Below are positions 26,110-33,730 of a stretch of DNA of 33,854 nucleotides, piece after piece (position 1 is the stretch's first letter; each line of letters starts with the position of its first letter). Position numbers and translations under genes: made by a program. The notes under the pieces were generated by a model that had not been told where the DNA came from, made no database searches, and saw only the letters and a list, made by a program, of their open reading frames with translations. This DNA comes from Nitrospiraceae bacterium (GTDB lineage: Bacteria; Nitrospirota; Nitrospiria; Nitrospirales; Nitrospiraceae), in assembly GCA_013140715.1 (NCBI GenBank), contig JABFSG010000085.1, positions 1 through 33,854 on the forward strand, given 5' to 3'.

Positions 26110-26562
26110 ATGCATCTATATGTCCTGTTCATGGTCTGCATGGCGGCAGCGCTCGGCCCATGGGGGCCTCCGGCTTTCGGGGCCGATGACGCGGTCCTCA
26201 GGCCACGGGTGCCGACCGACAAGATCGAAGAAGCCAAGACCTGGAGCAACCCCTTTGATGCCACGTCTGAGAATATCGAAAAGGGGAAAGCCATTTTTCA
26301 CGGAAAGGCCTTCTGCGCCACCTGCCATGGCAAGGACGGGAAGGGGCTCGGATCGGATATCGATCAGGGGAGCTTTAAAGGGCCCTTGCCGAGAAATTTC
26401 ACCGACAAGGAGTGGCAAGCGGCTCGGACCGATGGAGAGCTGTTCTGGATCTTGAAGCACGGCAGCAAGGGGACCGCGATGGCTTCCTTTATTCCCCTGA
26501 TCCTGACGGAAGAAGAAGCCTGGCAGGTACTGCGATACGTACGGTCGTTCGGTCAACCGTAG
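26110..26562 (+). CDS. Periplasmic monoheme c-type cytochrome
   Basis: The protein has 150 residues from the ATG at 26110; the frame opens earlier with a TTG but only this start leads directly into a signal peptide (residues 1-24, cleavage likely after AFGA). A GAGGTGGAG stretch precedes the ATG at short spacing. Heme attachment is at Cys69 and Cys72 with axial His73 (CATCH). Met124 in GTAMASF is the likely sixth ligand. The C-terminal helix AWQVLRYVRSF is typical of class I cytochromes c. It should carry electrons in the periplasm, possibly for the respiratory chain of a chemolithotroph. Redox partners are not adjacent. It converges on the peptidase gene 21 bases away. Confidence 0.92.
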   Translation: MHLYVLFMVCMAAALGPWGPPAFGADDAVLRPRVPTDKIEEAKTWSNPFDATSENIEKGKAIFHGKAFCATCHGKDGKGLGSDIDQGSFKGPLPRNFTDKEWQAARTDGELFWILKHGSKGTAMASFIPLILTEEEAWQVLRYVRSFGQP

Positions 26563-26583
26563 GAAACCCGTAGATATTTGGCG

Positions 26584-27780
26584 CTATTTATTTTCTACGG
26601 AGAGATGAATTGTGACCCGTCCATCCTTCTTCGCATCGATGAAGTACAGAGTCACCGCTGAACGAGTCCCGGGTTTCGATGCAGCAAACTTATCTGTCCT
26701 GGTATAGACCTCTGTTTCAGAATCCACATCAAGGTCCGTTCCGATCCAACCTTCAGGCAGGCTGTTCCGCAACCGATTCACGATATCCACAACCGCCTTA
26801 TCCGCTTCCAATCTGTCCGCAAACCTATAGGCACAACTCCACCTCGCTCCACCATGACCGTCTTTATCCCTCACCAGACATTGCTTGGCGCCGGAGAACA
26901 TAACGGTCGACTGCCATGTGGTCCCGGTCTCGACATCAACCGCTTTGTGTCCCGTTCTTAAATTTTTGAAGTCTTCGGAGGATTCAGCCAGAACGGTGTG
27001 AATCACCTCGCGGTCCCCCTTTCCGGCTGAGCCATCGGCAACTTGCTGGTTATCGGGCGGGCAACCGGCGCCTGCGCAGGTCATCCGGTACAGAGTCTGA
27101 GTCCACTTGAGCTTTGAACGAAAGGCTTCGTACCCGACCTGATATCGGCCATCGCCATCTTCTATTGCGTGTGCGGTGACATAGGGACTTCCGATCCAGA
27201 GAAAGACCATGTCTTCGAAGGGGAACGGATCGTTTACGGTGAGCATCAGGCCGTCGGAGCTCGTATCGTAACCGACGATGAGGGCCATATGTTGACGAAT
27301 CCCGTCCACCTTGAACCCTCTCGGTGACAGCCCGACAATAACGGGGCGGCCCTCATCGATTTCTTTTTTCACTTCTTCCTCGGTAAGGCTCCCATCCTTC
27401 AACTGCGCAGTCAGTACGATATCTCCGGCCTTACCCTCACGGGTGGCCATCACAGAATACTGTTGGAGCATGTTCACGACAGCGGCCTCATCAACAGCCG
27501 AAAGCTCGCAGTCCACGCAATCGGGTGTCCCCTTGCAGAGGTTTCCACTGTGCACGATCCCGCACTGATAGGCCGTCCGATGGAGAGCCGGAACATCGTA
27601 GTATTTGAAGACCATCTCTCCAACTGCTGCCCAACACCAACTCGGGCGTTCCTGAAACAGCGGAGGAATATGCAGCTGAACCTCGGCTGCCAGAGTCAGA
27701 TTAGCCGGCGCCAGCAGAAGAAGCATGAACCAGACTCCGAGTCTGGCCATCCTATGTTTCACTGATTTGCTCACCTGCAT
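26584..27780 (-). CDS. Exported papain-like (C39-type fold) cysteine peptidase
   Basis: The protein has 398 residues. A signal peptide covers residues ~1-32 (LGVWFMLLLLAPANLTLAA). The peptidase domain (~35-230) has oxyanion Gln43, nucleophile Cys49 in SWCWAAVGEM, catalytic His164 in RQHMALIVGYD and Asn183-Asp184 in VNDPFP. Extra cysteines (TPDCVDCE, CAGAGCPP) suggest disulfides, fitting export. The C-terminal ~150 residues are an unassigned domain with an alternating strand pattern and no known motif. It is neither an ABC-linked C39 bacteriocin leader peptidase nor fused to a transporter. AAGG abuts the ATG at 27780; the GTG at 27774 has AAGGA at better spacing and may be the true start. The substrate is unknown. 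Confidence 0.82.
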   Translation of the reverse strand: MQVSKSVKHRMARLGVWFMLLLLAPANLTLAAEVQLHIPPLFQERPSWCWAAVGEMVFKYYDVPALHRTAYQCGIVHSGNLCKGTPDCVDCELSAVDEAAVVNMLQQYSVMATREGKAGDIVLTAQLKDGSLTEEEVKKEIDEGRPVIVGLSPRGFKVDGIRQHMALIVGYDTSSDGLMLTVNDPFPFEDMVFLWIGSPYVTAHAIEDGDGRYQVGYEAFRSKLKWTQTLYRMTCAGAGCPPDNQQVADGSAGKGDREVIHTVLAESSEDFKNLRTGHKAVDVETGTTWQSTVMFSGAKQCLVRDKDGHGGARWSCAYRFADRLEADKAVVDIVNRLRNSLPEGWIGTDLDVDSETEVYTRTDKFAASKPGTRSAVTLYFIDAKKDGRVTIHLSVENK

Positions 27781-28178
27781 CCTTGATCTGTCTTCAACAA
27801 ACTCATCCCCACCTCAACCGACCCCATGGGCCATTCTTCTCGTTCCTGCGCCACCACCGCCGCTTCTTCATTTTATGGGGGCGGCATTGAGCGGTGCAAG
27901 AGCCAGGAGGGCACACCAAACCGCAGCGTTCCGTTCCGCCGACAGGGCAACAGGTCCGGAGAAGGCGGAAGTCTTCACGTTCGAAGACTCTACAGGGCAA
28001 TTTGAGCCTCTGGAGACGGCCTTGCAGAGAGAGGGGGCGCAGGGGTAGGCTGTTATCGGAGAAATAATAAAATCGACAGTGTTCTTGAAGGCTGTTGGAT
28101 GCATTGCGCCAGTCTTTTCCATAATCAATCGACGCCACGCGCTGGCATCAGCGGGGATAGTTTGAGGGGAGGACACGT
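27781..28178. other. 398-base region without a confident gene
   Basis: The gap lies between divergent genes. Open frames exist on both strands but none has a ribosome site or recognised family. The minus-strand frame at 27803-28138 (111 codons) contains a cysteine-rich stretch (RTCCPVGGTERCGLVC, then PPGSCTAQC) and a Lys/Arg/Trp-rich end; it is noted but not called. GTCTTC and GAAGAC near 27970-27988 form a 6-bp hairpin. No strong promoter was found. Confidence 0.4.
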
Positions 28179-28571
28179 ATGAGGAATCTATGGCATACGG
28201 CACATTCTCACAAGGTCAGATGGGGTGGTCTGATCGTTCTGTGTTTGCTCTCCGCTGCCGGGTGCGCGCAGCCAGTCGAAACGATTGAGATGAACTCCTT
28301 CGATCCATCGCAGGATCAGGCCGCGATCGTCGGTTACTACCGGAGTCAGATCGTGGATCTACGGGAGAAAGCTTCCGAGCATGCCGAAAGCGCTGTCCGG
28401 TATGAGCATCTCTTCGGCCCCGAATCGGACTGGGTCAGCGGAGCCAGAAAACTCTCTCAGTACTATGCGGAATCGGCTCAGGAACTAGAACGTCTGGCTG
28501 AAGCCCATGCGAAGGTCGCTCAGCCGGATCTACAGAAACGCCGCTGTCCGACAAGCGACTGCAGTCACTAG
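28179..28571 (+). CDS. Small lipoprotein with helical body, function unknown
   Basis: The protein has 130 residues. GGGGAGG lies seven bases before the ATG. The N-terminus has basic residues, a hydrophobic run (GLIVLCLLSAAGC) and lipobox SAAGC with Cys29, so the mature form is a lipoprotein. The remainder is mostly helical and charged (YYRSQIVDLREKASEHAESAV; ESAQELERLAEAHAKVAQ) and could form a coiled coil. The C-terminus has two cysteines (RRCPTSDC). It sits 35 bases before the Band 7 lipoprotein gene on the same strand, suggesting an operon and a joint envelope role. No family is recognised. Confidence 0.8.
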   Translation: MRNLWHTAHSHKVRWGGLIVLCLLSAAGCAQPVETIEMNSFDPSQDQAAIVGYYRSQIVDLREKASEHAESAVRYEHLFGPESDWVSGARKLSQYYAESAQELERLAEAHAKVAQPDLQKRRCPTSDCSH

Positions 28572-28606
28572 CGGAGAAAGACCGCCAACTATCATAAGGA
28601 GGGCCT

Positions 28607-29464
28607 ATGAAGCGATTAGCGTTTTATCACATGGTCGCCCTGGCGATACCGATGCTGTTATTGTTGAACGGGTGCGGGAGGACCATCGATCCGGGAATGA
28701 GAGGTCTCCGCTGGTATCCACTGTCGGGGGGGCTCGAGAAGGAATCGCTCAAGAACGGATTCTACTGGCGCGCACCGTGGAACGATGTGTTTGAGTACGA
28801 TGTCCGCTATCAGAGTTTTACTGAAAAGATCGATGCCTTGACCGCCGACGATCTCTCGGTGACCTTGCGGGTAGCGATCACCATGAGCCCCATCCCCGAT
28901 GAAGTTTATTTTCTCGCTCAGGAAGTGGGACACAATTGGTACCAGCAGCTTGTCAGGCCGCAATTTTTGTCGGCAGTGCGGGGCGTCGTCGCTCAATACA
29001 GTATGGTGACACTCCCGGAGCGAAGCAGTGAAATCGGAAACAAGATTGAAGCGGTGATGGTCGAATCGCTCAAGGGGCGGCACCTCAATACCTACAGTGT
29101 GGCCCTGTCCGAAATCGAGTTTTCAAAAATGGTGTTGCAAGCCATCGAGCACAAACAAGCAAAGGAGCAGGAAAAGGAACAAAAGGAATTTGAGATGATC
29201 ATTGCGGCCAAGGATGCCGAGATTGCCCGCACCAGGGCGAAAGGCGAGGGGGATGCGATCAAGATTCGAGCTGAGGGTGAAGCAGAGGGGCTTCGTATCC
29301 GGGCTATCGGACAGGCTCAGGCGCAGGAGACCATCACAAAAACCCTTACGCAGGACTATCTCAAATACAAGTTATACGACAGTCCCAACTCCAAGATGGT
29401 GATCGTGCCGGAGAAATCAAACGTGCCGATCATCGTAAACCCTGGTTCGGATCACATGCGTTAA
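28607..29464 (+). CDS. Band 7/SPFH-domain protein with lipoprotein signal
   Basis: The protein has 285 residues. AAGGAGG lies about five bases before the ATG. The N-terminus MKRLAFYHMVALAIPMLLLLNGCGR carries lipobox LNGC, so the protein is probably a lipoprotein rather than the single-pass inner-membrane protein usual for SPFH proteins. Residues ~30-190 are the Band 7 domain (GLRWYPLSGGLEKESLKNGFYW; LTADDLSVTLRVAITM). Residues ~190-245 form the charged helical arm typical of prohibitins and stomatins (AKDAEIARTRAKGEGDAIK). The C-terminus is a short beta-like tail. Family members form large ring assemblies that organise membranes or proteases. It probably forms an operon with the preceding lipoprotein gene. 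Confidence 0.88.
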   Translation: MKRLAFYHMVALAIPMLLLLNGCGRTIDPGMRGLRWYPLSGGLEKESLKNGFYWRAPWNDVFEYDVRYQSFTEKIDALTADDLSVTLRVAITMSPIPDEVYFLAQEVGHNWYQQLVRPQFLSAVRGVVAQYSMVTLPERSSEIGNKIEAVMVESLKGRHLNTYSVALSEIEFSKMVLQAIEHKQAKEQEKEQKEFEMIIAAKDAEIARTRAKGEGDAIKIRAEGEAEGLRIRAIGQAQAQETITKTLTQDYLKYKLYDSPNSKMVIVPEKSNVPIIVNPGSDHMR

Positions 29465-29474
29465 GTACCGAAAG

Positions 29475-29498
29475 GGGGGGGCCATACTGCGCCCCCCC
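29475..29498. terminator. Strong G/C hairpin between convergent genes
   Basis: GGGGGGGC (29475-29482) and GCCCCCCC (29491-29498) form an 8-bp stem with an 8-base loop, ten bases after the Band 7 gene stop and 25 bases from the stop of the convergent Sel1 gene. No T-run follows, so it may block transcription from both sides by structure alone or protect mRNA ends. Confidence 0.5.
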
Positions 29499-29523
29499 GA
29501 CGCAGGTGACTGCGGTCTCTTCC

Positions 29524-30021
29524 TTACTCGCACTCCTTGAACTTTGTGTCCTGACAGCGCCGTGCGATCTCCTGCGCCCTCTCGATCTGCGAAGCTGTCA
29601 TCTGTGAGGCGACGTAGTCTCGACGCTTCACGGCTACCTTCCCATCTTCGCCATTCAACGCTGCAGCAGCGACGCTGGACCACATGTGAGCGAGAACGAA
29701 ATCCTGCCTGGTGCCCCGTCCCCTCTCATACATCAGGCCCAAGTTGTCCTGCGCCGATGCATGACCCTGCTCCGACGCCCTATGAAACCACTTGAGCGCC
29801 GCTTGATAGTCCTGTGGAACACCCTGTCCCCTGGCATACATCACACCCAGGCTGAATTGCGCCGACGCAATTCCTTGCTCCGCAAATGGACGATAGAGTC
29901 GGGCTGCCTGTGTATAGTCACCGCGATCATAGGCAAATTCTGCCTCCTCAAGGGAGGCCGCTGATGCGACTGTTGCAAAAGCCATGACCAAGAATACCGC
30001 GAAACCCAAATACCGAATCAT
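29524..30021 (-). CDS. Exported Sel1-repeat (TPR-like) protein
   Basis: The protein has 165 residues from the ATG at 30021 (AAAGG seven bases upstream); the frame opens earlier without a site. Residues 1-22 are a signal peptide ending ASA (FAVFLVMAFATVASA). Two clear Sel1 repeats follow a first incomplete one: AQFSLGVMYARGQGVPQDY, KWFHRASEQGHASAQDNLGL and MYERGRGTRQD. Sel1 repeats form a superhelix for protein-protein contacts. The C-terminus is helical with one pair of cysteines. It should act in the periplasm as an adaptor; the partner is unknown. It converges on the Band 7 gene. Confidence 0.9.
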   Translation of the reverse strand: MIRYLGFAVFLVMAFATVASAASLEEAEFAYDRGDYTQAARLYRPFAEQGIASAQFSLGVMYARGQGVPQDYQAALKWFHRASEQGHASAQDNLGLMYERGRGTRQDFVLAHMWSSVAAAALNGEDGKVAVKRRDYVASQMTASQIERAQEIARRCQDTKFKECE

Positions 30022-30207
30022 CGATCGACCTTTCAACCCTATCGGTAGTACTGAGAGCAGGAGCGAGTGACTCCCGATCGCTATACGGCCATTTCTTCTG
30101 CTTCTGCTACTCCCATGCGGCATAAGAGGCGGGTTACTGTCCAAGCCCTGTTTGCCGTAAGCATGTTCGTTTCTATCACGAAAATCTCTCGTTTTGTTGG
30201 AAAGTCT

Positions 30208-30558
30208 TTAATTGCGTCCACGTTTCTGCAACAGGGACCGAAATTCTTCCGGGATGGGCATCGATTGAAAAGGAGGCACATGCGCCCCGCCGGTATTTCC
30301 CACCGGCACCCAGATCCGCGTGAAGCTCAAGGCCCCAAGAATCCTGAGAACCTGGCCGGTAATCTCTGTGAAGTCCCGGCGCTTCAAACCAACCTTCAGC
30401 ATCCACCAATGGGCTTTTGCATGAGGCAATGTGAACGATTGGCCGAGGATATGCGCCCGCTCGAGGTGAAAAAACGCTTTATCCAGATTATCCTCAGCGT
30501 AAGCCTCGCTCGCCGCCTTCATCTCCCTGTCATAGACCTGTCGTAGCTCTGCCTGCAT
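30208..30558 (-). CDS. DUF3703-family protein
   Basis: The protein has 116 residues from the ATG at 30558, which has AAGGA five bases upstream; the longer frame begins with TTG. The pattern AFFHLERAHILGQSFTLPHAKAHWWMLKVG and the closing RIWVPVGNTGG match DUF3703 as I remember it. This is a small helical family often found near metal-resistance or stress genes in proteobacteria. The conserved His and Trp residues (HLERAHILGQ, HAKAHWWM) might bind metal, but no function is established to my knowledge. There is no signal peptide. It lies upstream of the Sel1 gene on the same strand with a 186-base gap, so a shared transcript is uncertain. Confidence 0.8.
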   Translation of the reverse strand: MQAELRQVYDREMKAASEAYAEDNLDKAFFHLERAHILGQSFTLPHAKAHWWMLKVGLKRRDFTEITGQVLRILGALSFTRIWVPVGNTGGAHVPPFQSMPIPEEFRSLLQKRGRN

Positions 30559-30645
30559 GCTCGTCCTTGGCAACTGATTCTCTCAGGATATTTTTAACAC
30601 AGATCGCCTGCTAAGATTGAGCAGTATTCTACGTGCAAAGCATCC

Positions 30646-31632
30646 TCACCTTTGTCCCTGCACGAAGTCTATGATCCGATTTTCCGCCCAATAGGAATCT
30701 TCTCCGTTATCGCTCCTGTGAAAGAACCCGCAATGGCCCCCATAACGCGGCGCGAGCACACGAATCTTCGGATGTCGCTGAATCTGCGGCTCCGTAAACA
30801 TCCTGTAGGGAATGAAGGGATCGTCTTGGGCTGTGATAATGAGGGTGGGAACGGCAAGGGTATCGAGCACATGCTGCGCCCCGGTCCGAGCATAATAGTC
30901 GGTACTACCCGCATACCCTCCGTCTGGAGCGGTATACCGGTCATCGAAGTCCCTGAGCCGGTCGATGTTATCGAGGTCGGTGAGGTCCCACTTGCCGGGG
31001 AAAAACGCAGCTTTTCTCCGCAATCGGGCTTTCAATTCCACGAGAAAATGCCTGTGATAGATCCAATTGCGCGGCTCTTCCAAGGCCTCGACACATTTCG
31101 GGGGGTCGATATTTGGACAGACTGCAACCGTACCGGCCAAGGCGGATTCTGACCCACCTGCTTCTCCGGCTGCTTTCAGGATCAGGTTCCCTCCCATGGA
31201 ATAGCCGACCAACCAAATGCGATTGAGTCCATCCACATTCCCCAATTCCTGGACGATAGCGCGATAGTCCTGGCTCAAGCCGAGATTATAGAGAGTCGGC
31301 GTCAGGTGTTCGGTCCCGCCACAAGTCCGCTGATTCATCCGGATGACATTGCAACCGGCGCGAAAGGCCTTCGCCGCAATGCCACGCATATAGTGCGACT
31401 CGCAGCAGCCTTCCAGGCCGTGCACAAGCACCAGGGTCTGGCAAGCGGTGCGGTGGGGCTGCCAATGGCAGTAGCCGAGTAACTGGGTCTGAGGCTCGGT
31501 GGTAAATAATCGTGATTCGGTCGGGATGCCGGCAAGGAGGCCAGGGCGAGGCCAATAGCCCGGGAACACCGTCATGAAATGGGGATTACGAAGCCAGCTA
31601 GCCGGTATAAATTCTCTCCCCCCCTGTGACAT
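30646..31632 (-). CDS. YheT-type alpha/beta hydrolase
   Basis: The protein has 328 residues from the ATG at 31632. The open frame reaches 31686, but a TATAAT promoter element overlaps the other ATG (31641), so this start fits better and may be leaderless. The opening FIPASWLRNPHFMTVFPGYW, the oxyanion region LVLVHGLEG, nucleophile Ser in VGYSMGGN, Asp in TAQDDPFIP and His in GGHCGFF match the YheT/ABHD1-3 family. Such enzymes are presumed esterases or lipases; the natural substrate is unresolved. MNQRTCGGTEH is another family hallmark. It is predicted soluble. The HTTM-like gene lies 158 bases upstream on the same strand. Confidence 0.9.
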   Translation of the reverse strand: MSQGGREFIPASWLRNPHFMTVFPGYWPRPGLLAGIPTESRLFTTEPQTQLLGYCHWQPHRTACQTLVLVHGLEGCCESHYMRGIAAKAFRAGCNVIRMNQRTCGGTEHLTPTLYNLGLSQDYRAIVQELGNVDGLNRIWLVGYSMGGNLILKAAGEAGGSESALAGTVAVCPNIDPPKCVEALEEPRNWIYHRHFLVELKARLRRKAAFFPGKWDLTDLDNIDRLRDFDDRYTAPDGGYAGSTDYYARTGAQHVLDTLAVPTLIITAQDDPFIPYRMFTEPQIQRHPKIRVLAPRYGGHCGFFHRSDNGEDSYWAENRIIDFVQGQR

Positions 31633-31639
31633 GGAGGAC

Positions 31640-31645
31640 ATTATA
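31640..31645 (-). promoter_or_regulatory. Consensus -10 element before the YheT-type gene
   Basis: On the minus strand TATAAT (31645-31640) ends seven bases before the ATG at 31632. A start at the usual distance would fall on or next to that ATG, giving a leaderless mRNA. No good -35 at 17 bases is seen (CTGCAG). Confidence 0.4.
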
Positions 31646-31790
31646 AAGAACAGCTCAAGGCTCTGCAGTATGAACAGTCCTGACACGACAACGTCTCATC
31701 CCCCTACGCCCTGGAACCAGAACAAGCAGGCCAACCTCGACAAAGTAAGCATGACTCAGGATGGAACTAAGGCCGTCTCTGAAGTCATTC

Positions 31791-32966
31791 CTAGTTCGGT
31801 TCAGTCTTACATAAGGGGAAATCCTGGTGTGTTCTGTCGATGCTATAAAAAACCGGCAGGTCATAAATACGCAAGGTTGCCTGTCGCCGATCACTCAGAT
31901 AGGGACATAAGCCCTTCGCCCCCCGTTGAAATACGTACGACTCCGGATAGACGACAAGCCCAAACTCATGCGCCGTCCAGTCGACCAAGGATAGGGTCTG
32001 TGCACGGCCGACCAACGTCCCAAGATTATTCGGCAGGTGCGCCACATTTTCATCCTGAGCAAAAATTACTTCCGCTCTCTTGGTGTTCCCTGAATAGAGT
32101 TTAAAGGCCGGATATGAGTGCATCCAGCCGATAAGAGCAAAGGCAGGGGCGACGGTAAATAACGCAATCGTAGCAAGCGTGGGCATATCCAACCGGAACC
32201 GGATCCTATCATCGACTGCGGCAGGCTTGTAAAACAGCCTGAAGACGAGCAAGAAAAGGTAGACGTTCCATGGCCATACGATCAGGTTCCATGCCTCACG
32301 GTCCAGACCGAGACAGGCAAGTACCACCACAAGCATAGTGAGTGCCATCACTGTCGCGAGCCGCCTGTGACGAGGGAAAAACAACAACAGCCCAATTGCC
32401 GCCTCGAATAGAGGCACCAGAAAAATGGCGAGAGCGATCAAAGCGGCAACCAGAGACGGCTCGGTGGGAAATGTATAGAAGGGTTCAATCAACGAGGGAA
32501 AGGTCTTGAAAAAGAACGTCGCGTTGATCTTGTGAACCCCTCCCCACAGATAGACGCTGGCCACCATAATTTTCAGGGCGTTGAGGCTGCCCGATGAAAA
32601 AAATACCGCTACCACAATTGTGAAGACATACATGTATGTGTAGGGTTGAAAGCGCAGGAGATCTTGCAAGACCCAAAACGCTGTACAGGCCAAGACTCCC
32701 AAGGCCGGCGCTCGTTGCAACGGTGTCACAACCAGCCAGCATAAACACCCGACAGTCAGAATCAGTATAGACCAGTCAGCCCAGACGGGCGTTGAGCCCA
32801 GAGCGTCAATCACCGGCGACAATGCAAAAATTCTCAGGCTAGGAATATAGGCGCGCCACGAGAGGGCCAGAGAACACAGAAAAGCAATGGAGGCAACACG
32901 TACGATATTCGCACGGTCCCGAACAGATCCGCTGTCCCCCTCTTCTATTTCGAAAGCGCCACCCAT
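31791..32966 (-). CDS. HTTM-like polytopic membrane protein
   Basis: The protein has 391 residues. GGAG lies about nine bases before the ATG. It has about eight to nine hydrophobic helices in the first ~290 residues, then a soluble C-terminal ~100 residues. Helix segments such as VASVYLWGGVHKINATFF resemble the HTTM domain shared with vitamin K-dependent gamma-carboxylase, where the Lys-His pair in YxxGxHK lies near the active site. HTTM proteins in bacteria are mostly uncharacterised. The C-terminal part is rich in beta-strand pattern and includes LVVYPESYVFQRG. The family assignment is moderate, function unknown. The gene may be co-transcribed with the YheT-type gene downstream. Confidence 0.7.
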   Translation of the reverse strand: MGGAFEIEEGDSGSVRDRANIVRVASIAFLCSLALSWRAYIPSLRIFALSPVIDALGSTPVWADWSILILTVGCLCWLVVTPLQRAPALGVLACTAFWVLQDLLRFQPYTYMYVFTIVVAVFFSSGSLNALKIMVASVYLWGGVHKINATFFFKTFPSLIEPFYTFPTEPSLVAALIALAIFLVPLFEAAIGLLLFFPRHRRLATVMALTMLVVVLACLGLDREAWNLIVWPWNVYLFLLVFRLFYKPAAVDDRIRFRLDMPTLATIALFTVAPAFALIGWMHSYPAFKLYSGNTKRAEVIFAQDENVAHLPNNLGTLVGRAQTLSLVDWTAHEFGLVVYPESYVFQRGAKGLCPYLSDRRQATLRIYDLPVFYSIDRTHQDFPLCKTEPN

Positions 32967-33296
32967 GAGCCAGGCTCCAATATCGGCAGGCAGGTGACTG
33001 TAGCAGGCTGTGGAAGATATTTGCCTCTGGAACGAGGGCAGTACCTACGATTCTTCCAGCTAAATGTTCGGCAATACTATGCCAGCGCCGAGAGCGGGTG
33101 AAAGAGATGGAGCAGGCCTCGGACCTTACTGGCAGATTCTGATAAGCGAGGCCCCCTCTGTGGCCTCCTTTCCAGAAGCCGACAGGCCTCTTGCGAATAT
33201 GCCCTTTCGCGCATAGCATGGGCTGTGGGTGGACCGCTGCCCACGGATAAAAACGAAAGTCCGGTCGAGGCACAGAATATAACGAGAAGGTGACGT
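32967..33296. other. 330-base intergenic region with hairpins
   Basis: The gap lies between divergent genes. GAGGCC pairs with GGCCTC (~33149-33168) over an 8-base loop, and GTGGG pairs with CCCAC (~33229-33243). Minus-strand open frames here overlap the HTTM gene start or lack ribosome sites, and I do not call them. A small RNA is possible but unproven. Confidence 0.35.
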
Positions 33297-33428
33297 ATGG
33301 ATCTATTTGATAAGTCTAGAAATGATATGCAGACTGAATTCAAAACATCCTTCAAGTGGGTCGTATTAGCCGCTGTCCTTGGGCTCGTCGCGGTATTGAC
33401 GTATTATGTGCTGGTCGTAATGGCATAG
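33297..33428 (+). CDS. 43-residue single-pass membrane peptide
   Basis: The frame MDLFDKSRNDMQTEFKTSFK is followed by a ~22-residue hydrophobic helix (WVVLAAVLGLVAVLTYYVLV) and ends VMA before the TAG at 33426-33428. AAGG lies six bases before the ATG, at a normal distance. The charged N-terminus with a hydrophobic C-terminal helix suggests an N-in membrane peptide. It stands alone between two minus-strand genes. Its family is unknown; membrane peptides of this size often regulate enzymes or transporters or form respiratory-complex accessory subunits. Confidence 0.65.
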   Translation: MDLFDKSRNDMQTEFKTSFKWVVLAAVLGLVAVLTYYVLVVMA

Positions 33429-33513
33429 GCCGATACTGCGATATCGCCGTCAGATCTGACACCTTCATGACACCTGCCACTGATTCAGCAGCAAGCGTTT
33501 CTCTATCGGCACA

Positions 33514-33713
33514 TCACGAAAGAATGTAGCGCCCTGACTTTCTGGTTCCGACCCGTTGGATGAGGCCAGCTTCAAGCAAGGGCTTGAGTACATTCATTGC
33601 TCCTTGCTGCGACACCCCGTGCTGTCGCAGATTTCTTGCGGTGTCGGACTTTTCCGATCTCTCAGCAGACGGAGTAACTGCTCTTGTTTAGGGCGCAGTA
33701 CAATTTCTTCAGA
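33514..33713 (-). pseudogene. Frameshifted winged-helix DNA-binding fragment
   Basis: Read on the minus strand, the first part (SEEIVLRPKQEQLLRLLRD, then RKSPTPQEICDSTG) runs in one frame and the second (VSQQGAMNVLKPLLEAG, then LIQRVGTRKSGRYILS and a TGA at 33516-33514) in another. Together they give a continuous winged helix-turn-helix similar to MarR-like regulators or to C-terminal wHTH domains of larger proteins. The switch falls at the CCCC run at 33615-33618 and is repaired by a single-base change, so it is either a real frameshift or a sequencing error. No start codon with a ribosome site was found upstream. It follows the partial gene at the right edge by 18 bases and may once have been joined to it. 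Confidence 0.6.
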
Positions 33714-33730
33714 CCGGCACGTGCGTGTCG

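Noticed and set aside
30067-30546. Plus-strand frame of 159 codons
   Set aside because: It is antisense to the DUF3703 gene, which has a ribosome site and family motifs.
32839-33355. Minus-strand frames upstream of the HTTM-like gene
   Set aside because: They overlap the start of a better-supported gene or run antisense to the 43-residue peptide gene, and they lack ribosome sites and known domains.
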